Numbered from the stretch's first letter, positions 52,790 to 61,622 are shown. The stretch: DNA of 64,000 bases from Methylotenera sp. (GCF_030684185.1 NZ_JAUXOY010000030.1:62001-126000), one strand, 5' to 3'. The notes: generated from the sequence alone by a model not told the origin. A program made the numbers and translations.

Positions 52790-53629
52790 ATGAAAAAACA
52801 ACTACTTAACAGCATGCTGGTGGCATTTATGGCATTTGCTTCATGTGAAAGCTTTGCAGGCTTTGATGAAGGCAAAGCCGCTTTTATGGCGCGTGACTTT
52901 GCCACTGCGCTTAAAGAATTCAAACCTTTGGCAGATAAAGGCGATAAGCAATCGCAACACATTATGGGCATGATGTATGACGAAGGGCAAGGTGTTAAAC
53001 AAGACTACGCGCAGGCTGCAGAGTGGTACAAAAAAGCAGGTGCACAAGGGCATCAGGATGCGCAATACAACTTAGGCGTGATGTACGCACAAGCGCAAGG
53101 CGTAAAGCTAAACGATGTGGAATCGTTCAAATGGTTTGAAAAAGCAGCCAAGCAAGGCCATATTTTGTCGCAATTTGCACTAGGCAGGCTTTATACCGTA
53201 GGGCGTGGCGTTAAGGCGGATGGCAAGCTGGCTTGTGATTGGTATCGTAAAGCTGCCGAACAAAATCACTATAAAGCGCAGCTAGCATTGGGTAAAAATT
53301 ATTTGGATGGTAACGGCATTAAAAAAGATGTGAAATTGGCGGAAAGCTGGATACGCAAATCTGCCGAGCAAGGTCACCATAAAGCGGAATACGAAATGGG
53401 CTTGTTATATCGCGATGGCATCGCCGTGAAAAAAGATGCGAAAGAAGCCTATATGTGGTTTGAGCTTGCAGGCAAGCAAGACCACGTGTTCGCGCAACAA
53501 GCAAGAGATGCGCTGGCTAAAACCATGAAGGCAGAAGATATTGCCGCCGCTAAACTAGCCGCCAGCAACTGGCGTGCGAAGTTGCCTGCTGATGCTAAAC
53601 CCCCTATGGCTAATACACTGGCACACTAA
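52790..53629 (+). CDS. Secreted Sel1-repeat protein
   Basis: 279 residues with a signal peptide (cleavage near SFAG) and five to six Sel1-like repeats of about 36 residues, each with A...Y/F-LG.MY..G.GV..D...A..W..KAA.QG. These alpha/alpha repeats mediate protein contacts. It directly follows a kinase/regulator pair with AAGGGAAATT as ribosome-binding site, so it may modulate signalling or the periplasmic enzymes it controls. The function is not known. Confidence 0.9.
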   Translation: MKKQLLNSMLVAFMAFASCESFAGFDEGKAAFMARDFATALKEFKPLADKGDKQSQHIMGMMYDEGQGVKQDYAQAAEWYKKAGAQGHQDAQYNLGVMYAQAQGVKLNDVESFKWFEKAAKQGHILSQFALGRLYTVGRGVKADGKLACDWYRKAAEQNHYKAQLALGKNYLDGNGIKKDVKLAESWIRKSAEQGHHKAEYEMGLLYRDGIAVKKDAKEAYMWFELAGKQDHVFAQQARDALAKTMKAEDIAAAKLAASNWRAKLPADAKPPMANTLAH

Positions 53630-53647
53630 CTAATTTATAGTGCAAAA

Positions 53648-53677
53648 AAAGCCACGCAAAGGGATTTGCGTGGCTTT
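53648..53677. terminator. Bidirectional terminator between convergent operons
   Basis: A perfect 13-bp stem, AAAGCCACGCAAA (53648-53660) with TTTGCGTGGCTTT (53665-53677), and GGGA loop. Seven A before it give a T-run on the minus strand, so it ends the minus-strand cluster as well. The bases from 53678 to 53824 hold only a weak hairpin near 53746-53768. Confidence 0.9.
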
Positions 53678-53824
53678 AAACTTATTACAAGTACTAGTTA
53701 ACTTTGGAGATTAACTGGTTGTAATTTTAACTACTGGCTAAAGCCTTGGTAAGGGAAGCCCTCACCAAATTGCTAGGAGTTTATCCCAAGATAATGAGTG
53801 GTTTAATTCATCTAGCATTTTTAG

Positions 53825-54166
53825 CTAGTCTATTACTTTAACGCTATAAATAGTCCAATGTTGTTTACCGCCACCTCGTGCCATTGAGCAGCCTAGAGGT
53901 GTAGCAGCAGTATTCGGTAGTAAAATCTGTTTGGTATGGTCGGGGGTTTGCACATCCATAAACCATCTATCCACCCATACTTGATAGCCTGTTGTCGGAT
54001 TTGTGTTTTGAATTGTTATTAGCTTGCCATCGGCAATTGAACAATCTGCGGAATCTTCTTCCACAAATTTTATGCTTGTATTTTCGGGTGTTGTAGATTC
54101 TTCAGCATGTGCTATTGGAAAGGCAATTAGACTAGCGATGATAATGCACATTACACTGGCTTGCAT
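53825..54166 (-). CDS. Secreted protein of unknown function, last gene of the mxaF-linked cluster
   Basis: 113 residues with a signal peptide (MQASVMCIIIASLIAFPIAHA). The mature part has two cysteines (Cys42 in EEDSADCSIAD and Cys93 in TPLGCSM) that could form a disulfide, and a TTGYQVWVDRW stretch. I do not recognise the family. It lies 26 bases after the 222-residue secreted protein and is the end of the minus-strand cluster, so it probably acts in the periplasm with the SoxYZ/ABC components. Confidence 0.7.
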   Translation of the reverse strand: MQASVMCIIIASLIAFPIAHAEESTTPENTSIKFVEEDSADCSIADGKLITIQNTNPTTGYQVWVDRWFMDVQTPDHTKQILLPNTAATPLGCSMARGGGKQHWTIYSVKVID

Positions 54167-54192
54167 ATTAGGCTCCTAAAAATTGAAGTAGT

Positions 54193-54861
54193 TTATAACG
54201 GAATAAACTCAAGTGTATTCGCATCCATTTGAAATGGATTTAAGCGGTTGCCAGTAGGCGTATATGAGCTTATTCCGCGGGCATCTGCCTCAGTGCGCTG
54301 GGCTATTCGATTCAGTATTTGTTTAATATTTGTGCGGCAATTTTCGTTGACCTCTGCCGCACTTTTTTCTTGTTCGGCACTCAGTAATTTAGCCGCGCTA
54401 ATATCAGCATTTTGTGCGGCAATCGTCAATTTTTGTGGGTTGGCGGCTTCAAAAGTATATTCGTTTTTGCCGCCATAAGCTTGCAATAGCATGGTGTATA
54501 AGCCCGTAATAAGCGGTAGCACGCGGTCGCCTTGATATTCTTGGCTAAAGCTTAGTTTTAGGGCTTCAATAGATTGGGTATTTTTAATGGCATCGAATCG
54601 CCAGCCAAATGGGCCTTCAAATACCCATTGCACAAATTCTTCCTTACTGACTTTTGTGCTTTTTTGTAAGGCTTGCGGCCGGCATTCATAGAGAGCTAAC
54701 ATCAAAGTGCGTAGATCTGAACTATGCAAACTAAATGCTTCTTTGGCGTTAAATTCTTTAGTCAAAATTTTTGTTTTATTTGCATTAGCGGCAAATGTTA
54801 GATGTGGCGTAAACATACATACGCTAGCAATAACGACAAGAAAAAACAAATTTTTCAGCAT
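54193..54861 (-). CDS. Secreted protein of unknown function in the mxaF-linked cluster
   Basis: About 222 residues from the ATG at 54861 (a GTG at 54873 is also possible). A signal peptide ends near LTFA. The rest is mostly helical with a GPFGWRFDAI segment, an LLSAEQEKSAAEVNENCRTNIKQILNRIAQRTEADARG stretch and a proline-poor C-terminus. No family is recognised. It starts just after the thioredoxin gene, so it is probably a periplasmic component of the same system. Confidence 0.7.
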   Translation of the reverse strand: MLKNLFFLVVIASVCMFTPHLTFAANANKTKILTKEFNAKEAFSLHSSDLRTLMLALYECRPQALQKSTKVSKEEFVQWVFEGPFGWRFDAIKNTQSIEALKLSFSQEYQGDRVLPLITGLYTMLLQAYGGKNEYTFEAANPQKLTIAAQNADISAAKLLSAEQEKSAAEVNENCRTNIKQILNRIAQRTEADARGISSYTPTGNRLNPFQMDANTLEFIPL

Positions 54862-54879
54862 AGAAATGTGCACTTACTT

Positions 54880-55245
54880 TTATACAAATGCTTTTTCTGC
54901 AAAATGGCGGTTGATTTCCGCGTTATCAAAATCACGCCACTGAATGATGCTTTCTGTAAATTTTTCAGGCGGCATTACGCCAACCACGCCATCAATCACC
55001 ACTTGGTCTTTTACGGCAAGTACGCATGGGATTTGCTCAATATTAAAAAATTTAGCAATATCCGCATCGGCGTCACTATTGAGCATACCAAAAACGATGT
55101 CTGGATTTTGTTTGGCGGTTTCTTGAAAAGTAGGGCTAAAGCTCAGGCATGGCTCACACCACTCTGCCCAAAAATCAATAATCACGAAATGATTGCTTTC
55201 TATGACTTCTTTAAAGTTAGCTTTGGTAAGGGTAATCACGGACAT
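54880..55245 (-). CDS. Thioredoxin-family protein (cytoplasmic)
   Basis: 121 residues with the redox motif WCEPC (Cys30, Cys33) and a cis-proline in IEQIPCVLAV; a cysteine follows that proline. There is no signal peptide, so it is predicted to be cytoplasmic, in contrast to its secreted neighbours. It lies between the GldG-like gene and two unknown secreted proteins. A role in keeping a cysteine of a partner reduced is plausible; the SoxYZ-like carrier has an essential cysteine but is periplasmic. Confidence 0.85.
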   Translation of the reverse strand: MSVITLTKANFKEVIESNHFVIIDFWAEWCEPCLSFSPTFQETAKQNPDIVFGMLNSDADADIAKFFNIEQIPCVLAVKDQVVIDGVVGVMPPEKFTESIIQWRDFDNAEINRHFAEKAFV

Positions 55246-55279
55246 TGTTTTTCCTTAAAATACAGTTTTGATCTATTGG

Positions 55280-56650
55280 TTAAGCTTTTCTGCGTGTCCA
55301 CCAACTAAAAACGCCAAAAATAAGCAAGCCTAATGGTAGTAGTATTTGAAAACCAATAAAAACAGGTTTGTAATTGCTCTCAGCGGTAAGGTTTAAATTA
55401 CCATCCTTCAATATCGTCGGTGGTATCGCAATTATATTATCGTCACCCGCTAGCCAATTCACCATGTTTAGACCTAAATCAAGGTTGCCGCCGTTAATGA
55501 TAAAAGTATTAGATAAAAAGTTTGCGTTGCCTACCACCACCACACGCTGACCTTTTTTGCCATATTTACGTTCAATCGCTAGGGCGATGTTAATCGGACC
55601 AGGCACATCTCTTTTATCATCAAAAGTGATTTTTTTAAGATCGCTTTCAGGCGAAAAAGGCGTGGTTTCTAGCCAGCCATTGGCGGACACATGCACTAAA
55701 TCTTGCACTTTCCAGCCATTTTCGTAAGTGCCATGCGCTGTGATTTTTCTAGCTTCGGCAAATGAAGTGCGTATTCTAAAATTTTCTGTCACTGGGTGGT
55801 CGCCGTATTGCACGCCAAATGCGGTTTTAATATCGCCGCCAAATTCTGCGGCAGATTTGTCCACTACTAAGCCTTGCGCTACTTCTAGGCCGATATACTG
55901 GGCTATTTCATCTAAGCCATGCAAGTTTTCGTCATCTAAAAGCCACAATATATTGCCACCGCCATCCAAATAATTTTTAATTTTAGCGACTTCAATCGGC
56001 GATACATTGGTTTTAGGGCTAGCAATCACGAGCATTGCCCAATTTTTGTGTAGATTTGTTTCTGTGGTGATATTGGGCGTTGATAAACTAAAACCTTTAT
56101 CCATGAGCTGTTTGCCAAATGCGCCAAAGTCATGCATATTATTTGTGGTAAAACTACGTTCACCGTGACCATTCAATAGCATCACCGCTTGGCTGTGCGT
56201 GCGTGACAGGCGCATCAGCACGTTGGTGAGTTCTTGCTCCGTATAAGGCGGAATAAGATGTTCACTACGTTTTTGATAGGTGATAACCAGCTCACCCCCT
56301 TTGGCTTTAATACCCGCGGCTTGGGCAAGTTTTGGGTCTTTAGCTGCATTGATAAAGCTTAGCTGAATGTCTGATTTAGTGCGTTGGTAGCGGGCAATAA
56401 AACTTTTAATGTTCTGACGAAGCACTTCATCTTCAGGGGCAAAGGCCGTGATAGAAACCGCACCTTTCATTTGCTTTAAAACCGTTAAACTAGCTTCAGA
56501 AACCGTGTTGCGTTTGTCTTGCGTTACATCACGAAAAACATGATATTGCGTTGATAGATACCCAAGTAGCGCGACGATGACTAGTGAAAATAATACAAAG
56601 GTATGATCCTGAATCAACAGTTGTAGCTGATGTTTTTTGCTTTTATTCAT
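55280..56650 (-). CDS. GldG-like ABC transporter auxiliary protein
   Basis: 456 residues with one membrane helix near each end (about 15-31 and 433-451) and a large middle domain of the GldG/DUF4350 type, exposed to the periplasm. The pattern NGHGERS and LLDDENLHGLDEIAQYIGL is typical of these ABC-associated proteins. Together with the ATPase and permease it forms a GldA-GldF-GldG-like exporter. The exported substrate is unknown. Confidence 0.8.
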   Translation of the reverse strand: MNKSKKHQLQLLIQDHTFVLFSLVIVALLGYLSTQYHVFRDVTQDKRNTVSEASLTVLKQMKGAVSITAFAPEDEVLRQNIKSFIARYQRTKSDIQLSFINAAKDPKLAQAAGIKAKGGELVITYQKRSEHLIPPYTEQELTNVLMRLSRTHSQAVMLLNGHGERSFTTNNMHDFGAFGKQLMDKGFSLSTPNITTETNLHKNWAMLVIASPKTNVSPIEVAKIKNYLDGGGNILWLLDDENLHGLDEIAQYIGLEVAQGLVVDKSAAEFGGDIKTAFGVQYGDHPVTENFRIRTSFAEARKITAHGTYENGWKVQDLVHVSANGWLETTPFSPESDLKKITFDDKRDVPGPINIALAIERKYGKKGQRVVVVGNANFLSNTFIINGGNLDLGLNMVNWLAGDDNIIAIPPTILKDGNLNLTAESNYKPVFIGFQILLPLGLLIFGVFSWWTRRKA

Positions 56651-56675
56651 GTGTTTTTATGTGGAATTTGTTGAT

Positions 56676-57434
56676 TTAAGCACGTAAGCGTTCCGCATTT
56701 AAGCGGCGCAAGGTAAATATTAAGAATATGCCAGTAAATAATAGAAAAAAGATAATGTCTTTTGAATCTATGATGCCTTGCGATAACGGCTCAAAATGTC
56801 GCATCAGCGATAGGTTTTGAAGCATTTGACTGAGCGGATTACTAGAGTCAGCCGCTAAAAACTGGTCTAAACCGAGCAAGGCAAATAAAGCAATAAAAGT
56901 CAGCAAGCCAGCAATCACGGGCTGCGCGGTGATACTGGAAAAATAAAGCCCAAGAGCCGAAAAGCTAGCCACGAGTAAAAAAAGCCCGAGTACGTTAGAA
57001 AAAATATAGCCGAAGTCTAATTCTGTCCAATGGTTGAGCGTCAATAGCATGGCGGTAATCACCGTGATAATGATCATCAAAAATGCCATTAAGCCTAAAA
57101 ACTTACCCAGCACAATTTCCGTCAATGAAATGGGTGCACTCAATAAAAAGGTTAAGGTTTGTGTACGGCGTTCTTCTGCAATTAAACGCATAGAAAGTAG
57201 CGGTACGACAAATAGCATGACAAATGATGCCAAACCAAACAAGCTTTGACCAACAAACAAGGTCACACCGATACGACCGTTTGATTGAATGCTACCATCC
57301 ATCATTGAAAAATACTGCGTCACAGCATTGATGAAGTAAGTCGCAAATGCGAATATCAGCACCGATAAAATCACCCAAGCCATCGGCGAGGCAAACATGC
57401 TTTTGAGCTCTTTTCTGGCAAGATTCAGTATCAT
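56676..57434 (-). CDS. ABC-2 type permease (GldF/NosY-like)
   Basis: 252 residues with six predicted membrane helices and a signature RLIAEERRTQTLTFLLSAPISLTEIVLGKF, as in NosY/GldF-type permeases. It lies between the SoxYZ-like carrier and the GldG-like gene, 1 base after the carrier gene's stop. It is the membrane domain partner of the ATPase at 58.3-59.2 kb. Confidence 0.88.
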   Translation of the reverse strand: MILNLARKELKSMFASPMAWVILSVLIFAFATYFINAVTQYFSMMDGSIQSNGRIGVTLFVGQSLFGLASFVMLFVVPLLSMRLIAEERRTQTLTFLLSAPISLTEIVLGKFLGLMAFLMIIITVITAMLLTLNHWTELDFGYIFSNVLGLFLLVASFSALGLYFSSITAQPVIAGLLTFIALFALLGLDQFLAADSSNPLSQMLQNLSLMRHFEPLSQGIIDSKDIIFFLLFTGIFLIFTLRRLNAERLRA

Positions 57435-57435
57435 A

Positions 57436-58263
57436 CTAATTAGCTTTTACTTCTATTTCAGACACAAAAGCCTTGCCTTCATTATCTGTGGCGGTCACCG
57501 CTAATTTACCTACAGCTTCAGGGACAAAATTGAATTTAAAATAGGGGTCTTCAGAAGTGCCCACACCAACATCAACATTAAGCAACGGTTGACTGTTAAA
57601 GGTGAAAGCGATTTTTTTAATATAAAACGCAGGATAGTAACCTTGCGTAGCAGCATCGCGTTGCAAGCCAGTGCGCATGATGTGCTTGATGTTAAAGGCG
57701 GTTGTAGCAGGGCTGCCCAGTTTTACTGGCTCGTCCACTTTGAATTTAATTTTACCTACCGCCGCGCGAATTGCAGCTTCATCACTATTATCAGTACTGC
57801 CGCAGCCGCCAGAAGCGCGAATTTCGCGAGAAGCTAGATACAACTGACCCTCTTCAGTCTCAGCCACCAGGTGTACATAAGCATCTGTTTCAAAGCGAAT
57901 TCGCGTAGATAACTCAAAGTCGCCTGATTTAGCAAGACCAAGTGCTTGAGTAAGATGAAAAGTAGCCGTTAAGGGAATTGGATTGCCATCCACAAAAGTA
58001 TAGAGTTTTTTAACAACCACGCCATTTGCCGCTGTGCTGTTAATCTTGTAAGTAATCGGCACTTGCGCACCGCTTTCTGCACGGGCTGGCGCATCAATTT
58101 TAATAAAATCAACTTCTTGCATTTCACGTTTTGCAAAATAGGCTTCTTTCAGCACAGGCCATAATTTTGGGTCGGCTTCTGCAAAAGCACTGCTTGAAAA
58201 AACAAGCGATAAGCTTGCAGTAAAGAGCAATCGAATGCGCCAAGCTAAAGATTTTTTGTGCAT
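57436..58263 (-). CDS. Fused SoxYZ-like carrier protein, quinoprotein-dehydrogenase-associated
   Basis: 275 residues. A signal peptide (AFA cut near residue 28) is followed by a SoxY-like domain ending in the swinging-arm motif SGGCGS with Cys154, then a SoxZ-like domain (about 165-275). In Sox systems SoxY carries sulfur intermediates on that cysteine. I recall a described family (TIGR04557, fused SoxYZ-related) found next to PQQ dehydrogenase genes, which fits mxaF 3.4 kb away. The cargo here is unknown. The gene sits between the ATPase and permease genes. Confidence 0.85.
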   Translation of the reverse strand: MHKKSLAWRIRLLFTASLSLVFSSSAFAEADPKLWPVLKEAYFAKREMQEVDFIKIDAPARAESGAQVPITYKINSTAANGVVVKKLYTFVDGNPIPLTATFHLTQALGLAKSGDFELSTRIRFETDAYVHLVAETEEGQLYLASREIRASGGCGSTDNSDEAAIRAAVGKIKFKVDEPVKLGSPATTAFNIKHIMRTGLQRDAATQGYYPAFYIKKIAFTFNSQPLLNVDVGVGTSEDPYFKFNFVPEAVGKLAVTATDNEGKAFVSEIEVKAN

Positions 58264-58277
58264 TTTATTTTCCTTAT

Positions 58278-59231
58278 TTAGACCGCAGCTAATGCAGCAT
58301 CTTGGTAGGTGAGCTGCACAAACACATCTTCCAAACTGGTTTGGTCTGGGGCAATTTGATACAAGCCCCAGCCATTGCTCACCGCAGCTTGCACGATGGC
58401 TTCGGCGGGTGTTTCAGTCGTTGCGGCATCTTCAGCAAAGCGAATACGCATCATGCCATTTGGCAAGCTTTCAGCTTCTACCACACCTGCAATTTTCAGC
58501 ATCGCATCTACGCTTGGCGCATGACGAAAGCCGATAAGCAACTTATGGCCAATACGTTGTTTTTTCAATACGTCAATGCCGCCGTTAAACACTAGTTTGC
58601 CTTTATCAATAATCTGCACGTGGTCGCAGACCATTTCAACCTCAGGCAAAATGTGGGTGGAGATAATCACGCTATGCTCACTGCCCACTTCACGAATCAA
58701 GGCGCGAATATCGCGAATTTGAATCGGGTCTAGCCCAACCGTGGGTTCATCTAAAATCACTACCATCGGGCTGTGAATAATCGCTTGGGCAATGCCCACA
58801 CGCTGTTGATAGCCGTTAGATAAGTTTTCAATCAAGCGTTTACTCATGTGACCTAAACCGCAGCGTTCTTTAGCATTTTCCACCGCTTTTCTGATATTGC
58901 CACTGGCCACGCGATGCAGACGTGCGGCGATGGTTAAATATTCATCTACCGTCAGCTCTTTATATAAAGGGCGCATTTCAGGCAAGTAGCCAATCAAGGC
59001 TTTGGCTTCTTTAGGATTATCCATCATATCGATACCGCAGATTTTCACGCTACCGTTACTTGGCGCAAGGTTGCCCGTGAGCATTTTCATGGTGGTGGAT
59101 TTACCTGCACCATTGGGGCCTAAAAAGCCCAGTACTTGGCCTTTGCTTAAGGTAAAGCTGACGTTGCTAACGGCTTCGCGTCCACCGTATAGACGTGTGA
59201 GTTCGGTTGCTTCTACTGTGAAACTGGTCAT
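58278..59231 (-). CDS. ABC transporter ATP-binding protein (GldA/NosF-like)
   Basis: 317 residues with Walker A GPNGAGKST, signature LSNGYQQRVG, and Walker B MVVILDEPTVGLDP, plus a C-terminal extension after residue 220 typical of this exporter class. It powers the permease and GldG-like protein. It lies 14 bases before the SoxYZ-like carrier gene. Confidence 0.94.
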   Translation of the reverse strand: MTSFTVEATELTRLYGGREAVSNVSFTLSKGQVLGFLGPNGAGKSTTMKMLTGNLAPSNGSVKICGIDMMDNPKEAKALIGYLPEMRPLYKELTVDEYLTIAARLHRVASGNIRKAVENAKERCGLGHMSKRLIENLSNGYQQRVGIAQAIIHSPMVVILDEPTVGLDPIQIRDIRALIREVGSEHSVIISTHILPEVEMVCDHVQIIDKGKLVFNGGIDVLKKQRIGHKLLIGFRHAPSVDAMLKIAGVVEAESLPNGMMRIRFAEDAATTETPAEAIVQAAVSNGWGLYQIAPDQTSLEDVFVQLTYQDAALAAV

Positions 59232-59244
59232 ATAAAACTGAAAC

Positions 59245-59628
59245 TTAGTTTACAAACGTTAAGTTGGTGCATCTATCGTTAATAAAGGTCAGCTCAGTTT
59301 TTTTGAAGGTATCTTTTGAGTTATATAACACTAGATTCGGGTAATACCACATTTCAATGACATCTTGCTTTTCACCGCCTTGCTTCTCACTACCAGGCAC
59401 AGCTTTACCTACATAACTATCTGCGCCTGTTGGTTTAGTAGGGGTTTGTTTTTTCATGGGCTTGCCTAATGTATCTAAAACAAATTGCTTATTTTTACCC
59501 TTAAACGTTTGGATAAACTCCATTTCTTTATAGATTTTTTTGCCTTTGGCGGGGCCCTCTGCTAAAGCAACCGTTACAGAAAAAAACAATACGGTTACGA
59601 GGGTGAATAGTGTGCCTAGTTTTTTCAA
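59245..59628 (-). CDS. BamE/SmpA-like small periplasmic protein
   Basis: 127 residues with a signal peptide (MKKLGTLFTLVTVLFFSVTVALA). The mature sequence has the two helices then strands pattern FVLDTLGKP...IEMWYYPNLV...LTFINDRCTNLTF of the BamE-like fold. No lipobox is present. It begins the ABC/SoxYZ part of the cluster after the response regulator gene, so it may chaperone or measure a periplasmic component. Confidence 0.7.
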   Translation of the reverse strand: MKKLGTLFTLVTVLFFSVTVALAEGPAKGKKIYKEMEFIQTFKGKNKQFVLDTLGKPMKKQTPTKPTGADSYVGKAVPGSEKQGGEKQDVIEMWYYPNLVLYNSKDTFKKTELTFINDRCTNLTFVN

Positions 59629-59696
59629 AATAAATCCTTATGTGTGCTTACGTGTGCTTATGAGTGAAAGTGATAAAAGAGGGTAATGAGGGTTTG

Positions 59697-60347
59697 TTAC
59701 TTAGTTACAGAAGCTTTACTTCGCGTAACACCTAGTTGAATGGCTAAATGCACTAGATTGGCGGTTGTTTGCACATCTAACTTTCGCCTGATAGTCGTTT
59801 GAATATTGGCTACCGTTTTGTAGCTGATATTCAAGCTCTCAGCAATCACATCTAAAGAGTTGCCAACGGCTAATTGCCTGAATACTTCAAACTCACGTGG
59901 GGCAAGCTTTTCTAGCGGCTTATTATTTTCATTCATTAAATCAATAGCCAGATGCTCTGCGATTTTGCGACCAATAAATCGTTCGCCTTGAAAAACTTTC
60001 TCAACTGCATCAATCAGTACATTGATGTCATCAGACTTCACCACATAACCTTTGGCACCCGCTTGCATGGCGCGTAAAGCGTAAATGTTGTCGTCGTGCA
60101 TACTGTAAACAATAATCTTGATATTTTTCTGGCGCAGAATGATTCTTTGTAGCGCTTCCAAGCCGCCCATGCCTGGCATATCCAAATCCATGATAATCAA
60201 GCCTGGTTTATGTTCTTGATTTTGTAATATGGCGGCTTCGCCGCTGTCCGCTTCTGCTATCACGCGGTAGCCCCACTGGTTCAGCAGGCTTTTTAAGCCT
60301 TGTCTAACCACTGCGTGGTCATCTACCAGTAATATGGTTTTTTCCAT
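59697..60347 (-). CDS. mxaX: NarL-type response regulator, probable MxaX
   Basis: 216 residues. The receiver domain has Asp54 (LIIMDLDMPGMGG) and the C-terminal LuxR helix-turn-helix covers about 145-205 (LAPREFEVFRQLAVGNSLDVIAESLNISYKTVANIQTTI). It is encoded next to a histidine kinase and divergent from mxaF, the position of mxaYX in other methylotrophs, whose products control mxaF. The assignment is by position and domain only. It is expected to bind the inverted repeat at 61426-61525. Confidence 0.85.
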   Translation of the reverse strand: MEKTILLVDDHAVVRQGLKSLLNQWGYRVIAEADSGEAAILQNQEHKPGLIIMDLDMPGMGGLEALQRIILRQKNIKIIVYSMHDDNIYALRAMQAGAKGYVVKSDDINVLIDAVEKVFQGERFIGRKIAEHLAIDLMNENNKPLEKLAPREFEVFRQLAVGNSLDVIAESLNISYKTVANIQTTIRRKLDVQTTANLVHLAIQLGVTRSKASVTK

Positions 60348-60398
60348 GATATTTGCCTAAAAGTTTAATTGAATGCCAGGTTAGGTTTAACGATAGTG

Positions 60399-61385
60399 CT
60401 ATACGTCTTTACGCGTCATATTGATAGGAATTTTCGCACATACGATCAAGCCATGCGGGCGGTTACTGCGGACTAAAAACTCACCATTGACCGCACTAAT
60501 GCGTTCGCGCATTCCTATTATGCCCATACCACTCGATACCGCTTGAACATCTAGGGCTATGCCATCGTCTTTAATTTCAAGGCATAAGTGTTGCGCATTG
60601 CCATTGAACGCAACGTTGACTAAGTCCAATGAAATATCAATATGCTTGGCTTGCGCATGCTTAGCAATGTTGGTGAGTGCTTCTTGTACAAAACGATATA
60701 GCGTCACACTAATCTGCGCTGAAATAGCGCGGTCTTGCGCATCAGTTTGACCTGAAAAAAGCTGCGTGCATTCATCAATATGTAACTCAATATGCACATT
60801 CGGTTGCAGTTCACGCCACTCTTGCACCATTAAATGAATACCATCCACACAGTTTTTACTGTTAGTCGGTGCTGGGCGCAAGCGACGCATGAGTGACTTT
60901 GCCATGTTCTGAATATGCCCCGCGTTTGACAGTATGCGCCGTGCAGGGTTGTCATCATCACCTTTCACGGTTAATGCGGAAGCATCCAGCCGAATGGCTA
61001 ACAAGTATTGCCCAATATCATCATGTAAGTCACGCGCCAGCTCTAAACGTTCAAACTCTTGTACTTTAAGGATGTGTTGCGTGAGCGATTTGTTTTCAGC
61101 CAGCAATTGTAAGTTTCTTTCTTCTGCAACAACTCTTAAAGCAATTTCCATTTTTTGTTCAACCATGCGATGCCATGCAAACCAAGCTAAGGCAATGGCA
61201 ATAAACAGTAGCAAGAAAGGTATTTCATCTAACTGAAATGCCTCATATTGCGCTAAGCGTTCGGCAAGCGTTTCCGCTAAATTGATTTTTAAAGCCACTA
61301 CAAACGCCAATAACACTGATGCAGAAGCCTTAAGCGCATCTTTCTTTGTAGTGTTTAGCTGTTGCCAAAAATCGTATATCTTCAT
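60399..61385 (-). CDS. mxaY: Sensor histidine kinase, probable MxaY
   Basis: 328 residues from the ATG at 61385; an upstream TTG at 61445 would overlap a conserved-looking inverted repeat and is less likely. Two N-terminal membrane helices (about 16-33 and 54-71) are followed by the phosphoacceptor His121 (ELARDLHDDIGQYL) and an HATPase with QEALTNIAKHAQAKHI. It pairs with the regulator downstream. The function is inferred from the mxaF neighbourhood. Confidence 0.85.
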   Translation of the reverse strand: MKIYDFWQQLNTTKKDALKASASVLLAFVVALKINLAETLAERLAQYEAFQLDEIPFLLLFIAIALAWFAWHRMVEQKMEIALRVVAEERNLQLLAENKSLTQHILKVQEFERLELARDLHDDIGQYLLAIRLDASALTVKGDDDNPARRILSNAGHIQNMAKSLMRRLRPAPTNSKNCVDGIHLMVQEWRELQPNVHIELHIDECTQLFSGQTDAQDRAISAQISVTLYRFVQEALTNIAKHAQAKHIDISLDLVNVAFNGNAQHLCLEIKDDGIALDVQAVSSGMGIIGMRERISAVNGEFLVRSNRPHGLIVCAKIPINMTRKDV

Positions 61386-61425
61386 AGAGCGATGATTATT
61401 GTGCAAAACGCCATGCTTGAGTAGG

Positions 61426-61525
61426 TGAAAGTTTCCCGATAACAAGAAAATAGCTGAGATTTAGTAGGAATATAACTGAGATGTAACCAGCGGGAGTAAC
61501 TTCACTGCACGTCGGGAAACTTTCA
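61426..61525. promoter_or_regulatory. 14-bp inverted repeat in the mxaY-mxaF promoter region
   Basis: TGAAAGTTTCCCGA (61426-61439) and its exact inverse TCGGGAAACTTTCA (61512-61525) lie 72 bases apart, near the start of mxaY and 97 bases before mxaF. They may be paired binding sites for the neighbouring regulator on a divergent promoter. Confidence 0.7.
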
Positions 61526-61622
61526 TCTTAATAAGATTGTTGCAAAAGTACATAGTTCGTAACGCCAAATTTTTGAGTAGAAATGGCTATAGTGAAGTTT
61601 AACCAATCAACGGGAGACGAAT

